Counted from the stretch's first letter, positions 24,030 through 33,186 are shown. The stretch: 36,764 nt of DNA from Acidobacteriaceae bacterium (GCA_003131315.1 PKUV01000098.1:1-36764), one strand, 5' to 3'. A program made the numbers and translations. Notes: generated by a model not told the origin, from the sequence alone.

Positions 24030-25403
24030 ATGAATACTCAAAAACTTTTATCCCTGAAGACGATTCGTGAAGGTACCCGGGATTGCCGCTCTCCGCGGCT
24101 TGCGATTTTGATTCTCTTTGCAATCGCCATCGCAACGTTTTCCGGCGGCTGCTCTAAGGAGAAAACCGAAGAAGCTGCCGTTCCTGTAACCGCGGCGAGC
24201 GTCCAGAAAGCGACCGTTCAGCGCGTCGTTACTGCGGATGCCGTGCTGTTTCCTCTGCAACAAGCCGCGCTGGTGCCGAAGATCAGCGCGCCGGTCAAAG
24301 AGTTTTACGCCAACCGGGGAAGCAAGGTCCATAAGGGGCAATTGCTGGCGGTTCTGGAGAACTCGGATCTGGCTGCAGCCAAGGAAGAAAATAAAGGCGC
24401 CTTTGAGCAAGCCGAAGCTGCTTACGTGACCAGTACAGCAGCCGGCCTGCCGGAAGAAATACAGAAGGCTACGTTTGACGCGCAGTCCGCCAAGGAGATG
24501 CTCGACGCGCAACAGAAGGTCTATGACAGCCGGCAAGAGCTGTTCAAGCAAGGGGCCTTACCTCGTAAAGACCTGGATCAAGCGGGAGTCAGCCTTACCC
24601 AAGCGCGAGCTCAATACGAGCTGGCAAAAAGGCATCTCGATTCCCTCAACGCCGTGGTCAAGCAGCAGGAAACCAAGGGATTCGAGGGACAGTTGTCGGC
24701 GGCTAAAGGCAAATATCTTGGTGCGCAGGCTCAATACACCTATTCGGAAATTCGCAGCCCCATCGACGGCGTCGTTACGGACCGCCCCCTTTACCCGGGA
24801 GAGACGCCCAGTGCGGGAGTGCCGCTGATCACGGTCATGGACCTTTCTCGCGTGACCGCACGCGCCCATATCCCGCAAAAAGACGCTGCCTTGCTCAAGG
24901 TTGGAGACCAAGCCACCATCGAGGTTCCGGGGCTCGACAAGCCGGCGGAGGGCAAGGTGACGCTCGTGAGTCCGGCACTTGATCCCAACAGCACCACCGT
25001 CGAAGTCTGGGTACAAGCGAAAAATCCGGATCAATCTCTGAAACCTGGCACGAGCGTGCGACTGTCCATGGTGTCTGAGACTGTGCCCGACGCCTTGGTC
25101 GTCCCCGCCTCGGCGGTCCTGACTGCCACGGACGGTGGTACGACCGTCATGGTCATCGGCTATAATCTACACGCTCGCCAGTTGGCAGTCAAAGTCGGAA
25201 TACGGCAGGACGAGAGCGTGCAGATTCTGGAAGGGCTGAAAGAAGGGCAGAGCGTCGTCGTCGCTGGCGCGTATGGTCTCCCGGATAACAGCAAGGTTTC
25301 CGTCGAGGCAGCAAAAGAGAAAGAGACAGAGAAGGGAAGTGACAAACCCTCAGCCGGTGAAGCGCCTTCCGCCAAGGATTCCAGCAAGGAGGAAAAACAG
25401 TAA
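24030..25403 (+). CDS. RND efflux periplasmic adaptor, probable lipoprotein
   Basis: This is a 457-aa protein from the ATG at 24030, 5 bp after the TolC stop. The same frame is open back to 23682, but that part lies inside the TolC gene. The N-terminus has a hydrophobic segment (LAILILFAIAIATFSGG) ending at Cys41, a lipobox-like site with Ser at -3. Domains in order are barrel/lipoyl strands (PKISAPVKEFYANRGSKVHKGQ), a coiled-coil hairpin (about residues 115-215, LFKQGALPRKDLDQAGVSL), the second lipoyl half (EIRSPIDGVVTDRPLYPG), a beta-barrel, a membrane-proximal domain, and a charged Lys/Glu/Ser tail. It bridges the RND pump and the TolC channel. AGGAGGA near its 3' end serves the next gene. 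Confidence 0.92.
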   Translation: MNTQKLLSLKTIREGTRDCRSPRLAILILFAIAIATFSGGCSKEKTEEAAVPVTAASVQKATVQRVVTADAVLFPLQQAALVPKISAPVKEFYANRGSKVHKGQLLAVLENSDLAAAKEENKGAFEQAEAAYVTSTAAGLPEEIQKATFDAQSAKEMLDAQQKVYDSRQELFKQGALPRKDLDQAGVSLTQARAQYELAKRHLDSLNAVVKQQETKGFEGQLSAAKGKYLGAQAQYTYSEIRSPIDGVVTDRPLYPGETPSAGVPLITVMDLSRVTARAHIPQKDAALLKVGDQATIEVPGLDKPAEGKVTLVSPALDPNSTTVEVWVQAKNPDQSLKPGTSVRLSMVSETVPDALVVPASAVLTATDGGTTVMVIGYNLHARQLAVKVGIRQDESVQILEGLKEGQSVVVAGAYGLPDNSKVSVEAAKEKETEKGSDKPSAGEAPSAKDSSKEEKQ

Positions 25404-28400
25404 GTGGCCTCCAATAGCAGGAAGTCTCCGTACTGGTTCGCCCGTCATTCGCGGTCGGTGATTTTTCTGATTGCCACCCTCGCGCTCGTCGGCGCTTTTA
25501 TCGCCTTTACGATTCCGGTCGCGGTGTTTCCCGCCACGAATTTCCCGCGCATTCTGATCTCCGTCGATAACGGTGTAATGCCCATCGATCAGATGATGGT
25601 GACCATCACCCGTCCGCTGGAAGAAGGGGTGAATAGTGTGCCGGGTCTGCAAAACGTCCGCTCCATCACTAGCCGCGGCTCCGCGGAAATCGATCTGTTT
25701 TTTAGCTGGGACGTCGACATGTTCCAGACTCTGCAGTATGTGAACGCCGCGCTTTCGCGGGTGCAGACCGAACTCCCGCCTTCCGCGAAAGTCGAAGCCC
25801 ATCGCATGACCTTCGCCAGTTTCCCCATCCTGGGCTACAGCCTTACCTCCGCTACGATGGAGCCCACCAAGCTGTGGGAAATGGCAACCTACGAAATCAA
25901 GCCCCGCTTAAATCGTCTCGACGGTGTTTCCACGGTCATCATCCAGGGTGGACAGGAGCCCGAGTTTCACATCATTCCCGATCCCGCGAAGCTCCTGGTT
26001 GCGGGCGTCACGGTGCCTGACATTCTCGAATCCGTTCGCCGCACCAATCTGATCGATTCGCCCGGACTACTCGAAGAAAACCACCAGCTCATCCTCGGTC
26101 TCATCAACGGCCAGGTGCGCACTCCCGAAGAGATCGCCGACGTCGTTATCAAAACGACTGCCACGGGAATTTCGGTTCGCATCGGCGACGTGGCCACCAT
26201 CACGCCCGCCGTGAAGCCCGTCTACACCATCGTCACCGCGAACGGCAAGCCATCCCTCCTTATCAATATCAACCGCCAGCCGGACAGCAATACCGTCCAG
26301 GTGGCCGACGAAGTCCACGCTGAAATCGATCGCATTCGCGCAGCCCTTCCCCGCGGCGTCACCATGCAGCCCTTTTATGACCAGTCGGAGATTGTCCATC
26401 AATCGATCTCGAGCGTGCGCGATGCGATTCTGATCGGGCTGGTCCTCGCTTCCATCATTCTCGTCGTCTTCCTGCGCGATTGGGGAACTTCGATTGTTGC
26501 GGGTCTGGTGATTCCGGTCACGATTGCCGTCACCTTCATTGCCCTGAAACTTCTCGGCCAGAGCTTCAACCTGATGACCCTAGGGGGCCTCGCTGCCGCC
26601 GTGGGCTTGGTCATCGACGATGCCATCGTGGTGGTCGAGAACATCGTCTTGCATCGCGACACCGGACAGACCCGCCTGCAAGCCATTCACAGCGCGCTCG
26701 GCGAAATTACAAAACCACTGATCGGCTCCACCGTGACACCCGTCGTGGTGTTCCTGCCATTGATCTCGATTGCCGGCGTGACTGGAACTTTCTTCCGCGC
26801 GCTCGCCGTCACCATGGCGGTCTCGCTGTTCACTTCGCTCGCCCTGGCTCTGACGTGGACGCCCACCCTAAGTCAATTCCTCATCCGGCACGGCAAGTAT
26901 AGTGACACTGCCTCGCCTGGCCCTGGGGTCGAGCCCGAAGAAGAAGCCATCACCCGCCTGCTCGCCGCCGAAGAGGCTTCCGTGGGCGGCTTCTTCCTCA
27001 AAGTCATCAACTTCCACGAGAAGTGGCTGCGCCGCGCTCTTCAGCATCCGAAAACACTCGCTGCGCTGAGTCTGGCTTTGATCGTTCTCTCCTACGGCGG
27101 CTATCGCCTCCTGGGTTCGGACCTGCTCCCCGAAATGGATGAAGGAGCGTTCGTGCTGGACTACCTCATGCCGGCTGGCAGTTCGCTTGCCGAAACCAAT
27201 CGCGTGGTGACCCACATCGAGCAAGTCCTCAGCGAAGTTCCAGAAGTCGAAAGCACTTCGCGGCGCACCGGTTTGCAGTTAGGCCTGGCGGCTGTCACCG
27301 AGGCCAACTACGGCGATATCCTGGTCAAGCTCAAGAACAAACGCAGCCGCGGAATCGATGAGGTCATCTCGGAAGTGCGCGCCCAAGTCAAGCAGCAGGA
27401 ACCCGTGCTCGATGTCGAATTTACCCAAACTCTGCAGGACATGATCTCCGATCTCACCGGCGAACCGCAGCCGATCGAGGTCAAGCTGTTCTCGCAGGAT
27501 CAGGCGTTGCTGGCCGACTGGGCCTCCAAGGTCGGCGAATCGATCGCTAAGATCAAGGGCGTCGTCGATGTGTTGAACGGCATCGACAACACCATCAGCG
27601 GCCCGGCTGTGATGTTTCGGGTCAATCCTTCGGTCGCCGCTCGCGCCGGATTCACTCCGGAGGAAATTGCCACCACCACCGCCGCCATGGTTGAGGGCGA
27701 GCCGTCTCCTATTCCCGTGGTCAGCAACGATCATGCCTACACCCTCCGCGTCCGTTTCCCCGCCGCCAGCCGCGCTTCCGTTGGAGCCCTGCGCGACACT
27801 CTGCTGACCAGCAGCAGCGGAAGAACCGCCACACTTGGCGCACTCGCCAGCGTGACCTCCATTCCCGGACAGACCGAGATACGCCGCGATAACCTGCAGC
27901 GTCAAGTCACGGTGTCGGCCCGCCTGGAGGGTACCGATCTTGGAACCGCCATCGCCAAAGTCCAAAGCGCCATCGTGGATTTGCACCTGCCGCCGTCCAT
28001 CCGCGTCGAGTACGGCGGCACCTACAAAGAACAGCAGCGCTCCTTCCGTGACCTGGTCTTCGTGCTCGTCCTTGCCATCGTGCTGGTCTTCTGCGTGCTG
28101 CTTTTCGAGTTCGGAAGCTTCGCCGCTCCCCTCGCCATCCTGTCTTCGGCGCTGCTCTCCACCTCGGGTGTGATCTTCGCTCTCCTGATCACCCACACGA
28201 CTTTCAACATTTCTTCCTTCATGGGAATGATCATGGTAATCGGCATTGTGGCCAAGAATGGAATCCTGCTGCTTGATGCCGATCAGAAATTCCGAGATCT
28301 CGGCTTTTCGGCGGAACAGGCGATATTGCAGTCGGGCCGCAGAAGACTGCGCCCGATCGTCATGACAGCCCTGGCCACGCTTGCCGGGATGTTGCCGCTA

Positions 28401-28574
28401 TCCTTTGCGATCGGCGCTGGTTCGCAAATGTTGCAGCCCCTGGCAATTGCCGTGATCGGGGGAGTTGTGATTTCCATGGTGCTTTCGCTCATCATCACTC
28501 CTGCCGTGCATTTCTTCGTAACCGGCGGCTGGGAAGAAAGCACCTCTGTGAGTGCTTCGCAGAATGGCCAATAG
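25404..28574 (+). CDS. RND-family efflux permease (HAE-type proton relay)
   Basis: This 1056-aa inner-membrane pump has the standard RND length and two-fold repeat. The GTG start at 25404 directly follows the adaptor stop, with AGGAGGA upstream. Membrane segment 1 follows HSRSVIFLIATLALVG. The transmembrane-4 motif GLVIDDAIVVVENI has Asp405-Asp406, the pair used for proton transfer in AcrB-like pumps (Asp407/408 there). Heavy-metal RND pumps usually show a DFG-D-type motif instead, so drug, lipid or other amphiphile export is more likely than metal export. A second-half block, IVAKNGILLLDADQKFRDLG, matches membrane segment 10. The pump and the two preceding genes make a full tripartite exporter next to its own two-component system. 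Confidence 0.95.
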   Translation: MASNSRKSPYWFARHSRSVIFLIATLALVGAFIAFTIPVAVFPATNFPRILISVDNGVMPIDQMMVTITRPLEEGVNSVPGLQNVRSITSRGSAEIDLFFSWDVDMFQTLQYVNAALSRVQTELPPSAKVEAHRMTFASFPILGYSLTSATMEPTKLWEMATYEIKPRLNRLDGVSTVIIQGGQEPEFHIIPDPAKLLVAGVTVPDILESVRRTNLIDSPGLLEENHQLILGLINGQVRTPEEIADVVIKTTATGISVRIGDVATITPAVKPVYTIVTANGKPSLLININRQPDSNTVQVADEVHAEIDRIRAALPRGVTMQPFYDQSEIVHQSISSVRDAILIGLVLASIILVVFLRDWGTSIVAGLVIPVTIAVTFIALKLLGQSFNLMTLGGLAAAVGLVIDDAIVVVENIVLHRDTGQTRLQAIHSALGEITKPLIGSTVTPVVVFLPLISIAGVTGTFFRALAVTMAVSLFTSLALALTWTPTLSQFLIRHGKYSDTASPGPGVEPEEEAITRLLAAEEASVGGFFLKVINFHEKWLRRALQHPKTLAALSLALIVLSYGGYRLLGSDLLPEMDEGAFVLDYLMPAGSSLAETNRVVTHIEQVLSEVPEVESTSRRTGLQLGLAAVTEANYGDILVKLKNKRSRGIDEVISEVRAQVKQQEPVLDVEFTQTLQDMISDLTGEPQPIEVKLFSQDQALLADWASKVGESIAKIKGVVDVLNGIDNTISGPAVMFRVNPSVAARAGFTPEEIATTTAAMVEGEPSPIPVVSNDHAYTLRVRFPAASRASVGALRDTLLTSSSGRTATLGALASVTSIPGQTEIRRDNLQRQVTVSARLEGTDLGTAIAKVQSAIVDLHLPPSIRVEYGGTYKEQQRSFRDLVFVLVLAIVLVFCVLLFEFGSFAAPLAILSSALLSTSGVIFALLITHTTFNISSFMGMIMVIGIVAKNGILLLDADQKFRDLGFSAEQAILQSGRRRLRPIVMTALATLAGMLPLSFAIGAGSQMLQPLAIAVIGGVVISMVLSLIITPAVHFFVTGGWEESTSVSASQNGQ

Positions 28575-28626
28575 TACTTTTACGAAACCAGAGGGCAAAG
28601 ACACCCGCTGGTATTTCCGGAGGCTT

Positions 28627-29682
28627 ATGAAAACAAAATTCGCTAACCTGATTCTGTGTCTGACACTTCTTGCTGGTTCCCTCAGCACCTGTGTCTTCTT
28701 GGCTGCACCCGCGGCGGCCCAGGCCGCGCCGACCTACAGTATCGTTCGCACCATGCTTTTGGGAGGTGATGGCGGATGGGACTATTTGTACGCCGATTCG
28801 GCGGCGCGCCGCCTTTACATCGCCCGCGCTACTCGCTTCATGGTGGTTGATCTGGACTCCGGCAAACAGGTCGGCGAAATTCCGGATACACCCGGCGCCC
28901 ACGGTGTCGCCCTCGTACCCGATCTCGGCATTGGCTTCACCACCAACGGCCGCGAGAACATGTCCAGCGTGTTTGATCTGAAAACGCTGAAGGTCTCGGA
29001 AAAGATCAACACCGGCGAAGGGCCCGATGCAATCGTTTACGACCCTGCTTCCGGAAACATCTTCACCATGAATGGACACGGCAAGAGCGCTTCCGTGATC
29101 GACCCGAAATCGCGCAAGGTGGTGGCCACGATCCCCTTGAGCGGCAAGCCCGAAACCCCCGTGGCCGATGGAAAAGGCCGCTTGTACATCAACATAGAGG
29201 ACAAGAACTCCATCGCAGTAGTCGACACCAAAGCTAACAAGGTTATCGCCGAATGGCCGATGGCTGGCTGCGACGAGCCCAGCGGCCTGGATATGGATCG
29301 AGACGGGGGCGACCTCTTCGCCGCCTGCGGTAACAAGCTCATGGCGATTGTGGACTCGAAAACGGGCAAGCTGATCACTACGATTCCGACCGGCGACGGC
29401 AGCGACGGGCTGGCTTTCGCTCCCAAGGAAAAAGTTGCAGTCACTTCCAACGGGGAAGGCAACATGAGCTTCGTCGGCAAGCGCGACGGGAAATATGCGC
29501 TGCTGGAGAACGTGCCGACCAAGAAGGGTGCGCGCACCATCGGGTTTGACGCTTCCACCGGCCTGTTCCTGACGGTGAGTGCCGACCTCGGTCCAGCGCC
29601 AAAACCAAGTCCGGAAAATCCGCGGGGGCGGCCCATGCCGTTGCCGAATTCGTTTGTCGTAATCGCCGTGGGAAGGAAGTAG
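28627..29682 (+). CDS. secreted YncE-like beta-propeller protein (module 2)
   Basis: This is a 351-aa protein from the ATG at 28627 (GGAGG about 5 nt upstream); the frame is open from 28552, inside the RND 3' end. A long Sec signal (LILCLTLLAGSLSTCVFLAAPAAAQA) is followed by propeller blades such as LYADSAARRLYIARATRFM, AIVYDPASGNIFTMNGHGKS and GLAFAPKEKVAVTSNGEGN. The C-terminal part (ENVPTKKGARTIGFD) resembles the same position in the 14429-17651 array. Near the end is a Pro-rich stretch, PAPKPSPENPRGRPMPLP. The gene follows the RND gene by 52 bp and precedes the second MmgE/PrpD gene by 142 bp. It is the fifth YncE-type propeller in the window. Its biochemical role is unknown. Confidence 0.88.
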   Translation: MKTKFANLILCLTLLAGSLSTCVFLAAPAAAQAAPTYSIVRTMLLGGDGGWDYLYADSAARRLYIARATRFMVVDLDSGKQVGEIPDTPGAHGVALVPDLGIGFTTNGRENMSSVFDLKTLKVSEKINTGEGPDAIVYDPASGNIFTMNGHGKSASVIDPKSRKVVATIPLSGKPETPVADGKGRLYINIEDKNSIAVVDTKANKVIAEWPMAGCDEPSGLDMDRDGGDLFAACGNKLMAIVDSKTGKLITTIPTGDGSDGLAFAPKEKVAVTSNGEGNMSFVGKRDGKYALLENVPTKKGARTIGFDASTGLFLTVSADLGPAPKPSPENPRGRPMPLPNSFVVIAVGRK

Positions 29683-29824
29683 GAACCCGCTACGCAGTTA
29701 GCGGCTAGGAAATAGGGCCGATGGTTAACATGTTGCCGCGTGTTCCCCATCGGCCTGGATGATCTGCCGCAAACGGCAGAGCGACTGTCACCACTCCTGA
29801 AGAAAGCTGGTACCATTCGCTGCC

Positions 29825-31339
29825 ATGAAGAGACGAGATTTCTTGCGGTCTTCCGCCAGTTTGGGCGCGGTCATGACGACCGTCGGCTTGTCTCCCGCCA
29901 CGCTCGTCGCAAGCGAGAATCCGCCCTGCGCCCCGATTCCATTCCCGCAGACGCCTGGGCTGACGAAATACGTCGTCGAGTTTGTGCGGAACACAAAGTT
30001 CACCGATCTGCCGGCGGACGTGATTGATCTCGGCAGGAAATCCATTCTAGACGGTTTAGGGCTGGCCCTGGCCGGTTCGCGAGCCCAGAACGGAAAAATT
30101 TTCCGGGAGTACATGGCCAGCCTCGGTCTTCCGAACCGCGGCGCCACAGTGATGGGGACCAAAACTAAACTTCCACCGCGCTTTGCCGCCTTTACCAATG
30201 GCTTGGCGATCCACGTCGAGGATTTTGATGACACACAATTGGCGGTCGGAAAGGACCGCACGTACGGACTGCTTGTCCATCCCACGGCACCCGTGCTCCC
30301 TGCTGCCTTGGCTTTAACCGAAGTCGCCGCCACCAGCGCTAAGAATTTTCTGGTGGCCTATCACTTGGGAGTCGAAGTCGAGTGCAAGATTGCAGAAGCG
30401 ATCTCCCCCCGCCACTATGAGGATGGGTTTCATTCCACCGGAACCTGTGGAGTGTTTGGCGGCACTACCGCCTGCGCCAAACTTCGCGTCTTCGATGAAT
30501 TGCAGATCGCGCGCGCCTTCGGAATTGCGGCGAGTCAAGCCGCCGGTCTGCGCGAGAACTTCGGAACCATGATGAAATCATTCCATGCCGGGCATGCGGC
30601 CGAGGTCGGAGTCTTTGCCACTGACCTGGCGGCTTTGGGCTGGAGCGGCGCCGAGCAAATACTGGAAGCGGACCGCGGTTTTTTTCACGCTTTTGGCGGC
30701 AGCTACGATCCCTCCGCCATCTTTCACAAGCTCGGCCAGCCCTGGACGATCGCCAACCCGGGTGTCTCCATCAAGCCGTACCCTTGTGGCTCGCTGACGC
30801 ATCCCGGCATGACCGAGATGCAGCGACTGATCCGCAGCGAGAAGATCAAGGCTGCGGACGTGGAGATGGTCGAAGTGGGGACGAATCACAACATGCCCAA
30901 CACTCTGATTCACCATCGCCCGAAGAACAACCTGCAAGCCAAGTTCAGCATGGAGTTCTGCATCGCCATTCTGCTGATCGAGGGCAAGGCCGGACTCGGC
31001 GAATTCACCGACGCCGTCGTCAACCGGCCCGACGTGCAGCAGATGATCGAGCGCGTCCGCTTCTACACCGATCCCGAAGCCGAGAAGGCGGGATACGACA
31101 AGATGACGACGATCCTCAAAATTCACCTGAAAGACGGACGCGTGATCGCGGGACGGGCCGACTTTGGCAAAGGCAGTCCGGCCAATCCGATGAGTTACGA
31201 CGAAGTTGCAGAGAAGTTTCATGGCTGCGCCGATTTCGCGCAATGGCCTATCGCCCGCGCCAACAAGATCGTCGAACTGGTGCGCCATTTGGAAGATCTT
31301 GGAGACATGCGCACGCTGACCGCGCTTTGCGGCGGTTGA
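29825..31339 (+). CDS. MmgE/PrpD family protein with Tat signal (copy 2)
   Basis: This 504-aa protein has a textbook twin-arginine signal, MKRRDFLRSS (Arg3-Arg4), followed by a hydrophobic stretch and a cleavage region near LVASEN. The MmgE/PrpD fold follows. Active-site-type residues are His130 and Asp133/135/136 (IHVEDFDD), His152 (LVHPTAP), His203 (GFHSTGTCG), Lys251 (MMKSFHAGHAA) and Lys317 (SIKPYPCG). These sit at almost the same numbers as in copy 1 (His202, Lys252, Lys317). The motifs here are closer to the classic methylcitrate dehydratase/cis-aconitate decarboxylase pattern than those of copy 1. The protein probably acts on a carboxylic acid in the periplasm, if Tat export is real. 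It is flanked by a YncE propeller upstream and an MFS pseudogene 64 bp downstream. Confidence 0.9.
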   Translation: MKRRDFLRSSASLGAVMTTVGLSPATLVASENPPCAPIPFPQTPGLTKYVVEFVRNTKFTDLPADVIDLGRKSILDGLGLALAGSRAQNGKIFREYMASLGLPNRGATVMGTKTKLPPRFAAFTNGLAIHVEDFDDTQLAVGKDRTYGLLVHPTAPVLPAALALTEVAATSAKNFLVAYHLGVEVECKIAEAISPRHYEDGFHSTGTCGVFGGTTACAKLRVFDELQIARAFGIAASQAAGLRENFGTMMKSFHAGHAAEVGVFATDLAALGWSGAEQILEADRGFFHAFGGSYDPSAIFHKLGQPWTIANPGVSIKPYPCGSLTHPGMTEMQRLIRSEKIKAADVEMVEVGTNHNMPNTLIHHRPKNNLQAKFSMEFCIAILLIEGKAGLGEFTDAVVNRPDVQQMIERVRFYTDPEAEKAGYDKMTTILKIHLKDGRVIAGRADFGKGSPANPMSYDEVAEKFHGCADFAQWPIARANKIVELVRHLEDLGDMRTLTALCGG

Positions 31340-31403
31340 GAGTTGCTCAATTACGTAGGTCGAATGTGACGATGGCTCTCGCGGGTTCCAAGAGAGGGTA
31401 AAG

Positions 31404-32672
31404 TTGAAACCAGCCAGTACCCGACCATCGCTGCCGAGATCAGCGCCCGCCTCGACCGGCTTCCAGCCACGCGATACATCTGGAAGCTTGTGCTGCTGCT
31501 TTCCCTCGGCGGATGCTTTGAAGTGTACGATCTCTTCTTTACTGCCTATATTGGTCCGGGCCTGGTGCGAAGCGGGCTGTTCTCCAGTTCCTCAGCGTCA
31601 TTCTTCGGGTTCAACGGCCTCGCCAGTTTTGTCGCCGCCACCTTCGCAGGCCTCTTCATCGGTACCATGCTCTTCGGGTTCGCGGCGGATTGGTTCGGGG
31701 GCGGCGCATGGTCTTCACCTGCTGCCTGCTGTGGTACACAGCCGCCACCGTAATCATGGCCTTCCAACACACAGCCATTAGCATCGTCGCCTGGCGCATG
31801 ATCGCCGGCGTAGGCATCGGCGTTGAGTTGGTGACCATTGATACCTACATCACCGAAGTCGTACCCAAACATCTCCGCGGCCGCGCCTTCGCTGTAAACC
31901 AGGTCATACAGTTCAGCGTGGTCCCCGTGGTTGCCCTGCTGGCCTGGGTACTTGTACCTCGTAACCCCTTCGGTTTTGAAGGCTGGCGCTGGGTCGTCTT
32001 GATCGGCGCGATGGGTGCGATCTTTGTATGGTTTATCCGCCGCGGCGTACCAGAAAGTCCCCGTTGGCTGATCTCGCACGGCCATTTAGCGGATGCTGAG
32101 CGCGTTACCGCCGCCATGGAGGCACTTGTGTCGCAGGAGTTAGGCGCACCTCTGCCTGCCGCAAATCCTCATCCCGTGGAGGAAATCCACGGCCACCTCT
32201 TGGATATCTTCAAACCGCCTTACTTGAACCGCACCTCAATGTTGATGGTGTTTAACTTTTTCCAGACTGTGGGGTACTACAGCTTCGCTTCCTGGGTACC
32301 TACCCTTTTGATTGCCGCCGGTGTCACCACCACCAGCAGCTTGCAGTACTCCTTCATCATCGCCATCGCCGCCCCAGTAGGCCCGTTGCTCGCCGTGAGA
32401 GTGGCCGATAAGTTTGAGCGCAAGTGGCAGATTGTCGCCGCAGCCATGTGCATCGGAGTCTTTGGACTATTGTTCTCCCGCCAGACCAACGGCGGTTTGC
32501 TGATTACATTCGGTGTGTTGCTGACTTGCTCCAAATTGGTTTCTTCCTGCGCGACTTTGGCGTGGCTGGAGTCTTCACCTTTATCGCCGCCTCGATGCTG
32601 GTTGTGATGCTGTCAATCGGGATTTTTGGGCCGCGGACTCGCGGGCTGGCCCTCGAAGATATCTCACACTGA
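31404..32672 (+). pseudogene. MFS transporter pseudogene (frameshifts and internal deletion)
   Basis: Three frames together spell one MFS carrier. The N-terminal part (ARLDRLPATRYIWKLVLLLS through GTMLFGFAADWFG, about 31430-31700) is in one frame. The middle (RRMVFTCCLLWYTAATVIM to LITFGVLLTC, about 31700-32530) is in a second. The end (IGFFLRDFGVAGVFTFIAAS to GLALEDISH, about 32540-32672) is in a third. The first shift falls at a run of five G at 31697-31701. At the second break the text jumps from a membrane segment to GFFLRDFG without the usual intervening loop and helix, suggesting a deletion of roughly 35-40 codons. There may be a further shift near the start, since the TTG at 31404 (after GAGAGGG) is out of frame with the coding text. 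The deletion argues for true decay, not only base-calling error. Confidence 0.8.
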
Positions 32673-32692
32673 AGCGAGCGGCGGGGACGGTT

Positions 32693-32944
32693 CTACGCGG
32701 GCAGCGTTTTTCCCTTTGTTTCTTCGCCAAATGGGATCAGCAACAGGCCGATCACAAACGCCACGGCGGTCAGAGCCACGATGATGCCGATGGTTTGGAA
32801 ATGGCGAACGCCGGCACCCACCAAGAACGTGATGCCAGCCCCGGCAAAACGGCCAACGGATGTGGAGAAAGCAAATGCGCTGGCCTGGCATTCAGTCCGA
32901 TATTGCTCAGGCACCCGTTGAATGGTTGAACGGGACCTTGACAC
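32693..32944 (-). pseudogene. C-terminal fragment of a second MFS transporter
   Basis: About 70 recognisable residues remain, from PEQYRTECQASAFAFSTSVG through GIIVALTAVAFVIGLLLIPF to the end EETKGKTLPA. This corresponds to the last two membrane helices and tail of a metabolite/sugar-type MFS carrier. The first ten residues (SRSRSTIQR) do not look like transporter sequence. The homology stops near 32915, about 170 bp before the tRNA fragment. The rest of the gene, which should continue to higher coordinates, is absent. It was probably cut off by the insertion or rearrangement that made the scar zone. Confidence 0.75.
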
Positions 32945-32982
32945 GGTGGAGGTCGGAGACCCGGTCGCGGTTGCTCCGCGGA

Positions 32983-33003
32983 ACTATGGTCCGACTATGG
33001 TCC
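32983..33003. repeat. tandem direct repeat left of the tRNA fragment
   Basis: ACTATGGTCC occurs at 32983-32992 and 32994-33003, an 11-bp period. It lies in the non-coding stretch 32945-33322, about 85 bp left of the tRNA-fMet fragment. Apart from the two tandem repeats and the tRNA fragment, I see no gene in that stretch. The repeat may be an integrase arm-binding site or a chance duplication. Confidence 0.45.
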
Positions 33004-33088
33004 AATAACTGTGCTTTTGTGTCTTTTCAATGACTTTCTGTCGTTCCCGGCGGCGTCAAGTCGTTGAAATGCAATGCTGTCGTTCTTT

Positions 33089-33141
33089 TCGTTGGCCTCA
33101 TAACCCAAAGGTCGGTGGTTCAAATCCACCCCCCGCAACCA
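33089..33141 (+). tRNA. 3' fragment of tRNA-fMet (attachment-site remnant)
   Basis: The 53 nt cover the anticodon arm, variable loop, T-arm, acceptor 3' strand and encoded CCA. The anticodon loop is CTCATAA (anticodon CAT). GGTGG-TTCAAAT-CCACC forms a perfect T-arm, and CCCCGCA-ACCA is the initiator-type 3' end. The anticodon stem is TTGGC against CCCAA, with a C-C mismatch next to the loop where an initiator tRNA should have G-C, so the copy is not functional. No D-arm or 5' acceptor strand can be found upstream. Tyrosine integrases commonly target tRNA 3' ends and leave such partial copies, and an integrase relic begins 181 bp downstream. The intact gene and matching end are outside the window. 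Confidence 0.8.
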
Positions 33142-33186
33142 ACCGCAAGCTCCACGGAATCAGTATCTACGAGGTTCCGTAGAGCA

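Noticed and set aside
27279-28196. 305-codon open frame antisense to the RND pump
   Set aside because: Gly/Asp/Gln-rich antisense text inside a certain RND coding region.
25404-28574. Naming the RND pump cusA or czcA
   Set aside because: The transmembrane-4 motif is the Asp-Asp drug-pump type and no methionine-triad assignment could be made, so a metal-pump name is not justified.
33089-33141. A complete functional tRNA-Met gene
   Set aside because: The 5' acceptor strand and D-arm cannot be found upstream and the anticodon stem has a C-C mismatch beside the loop.
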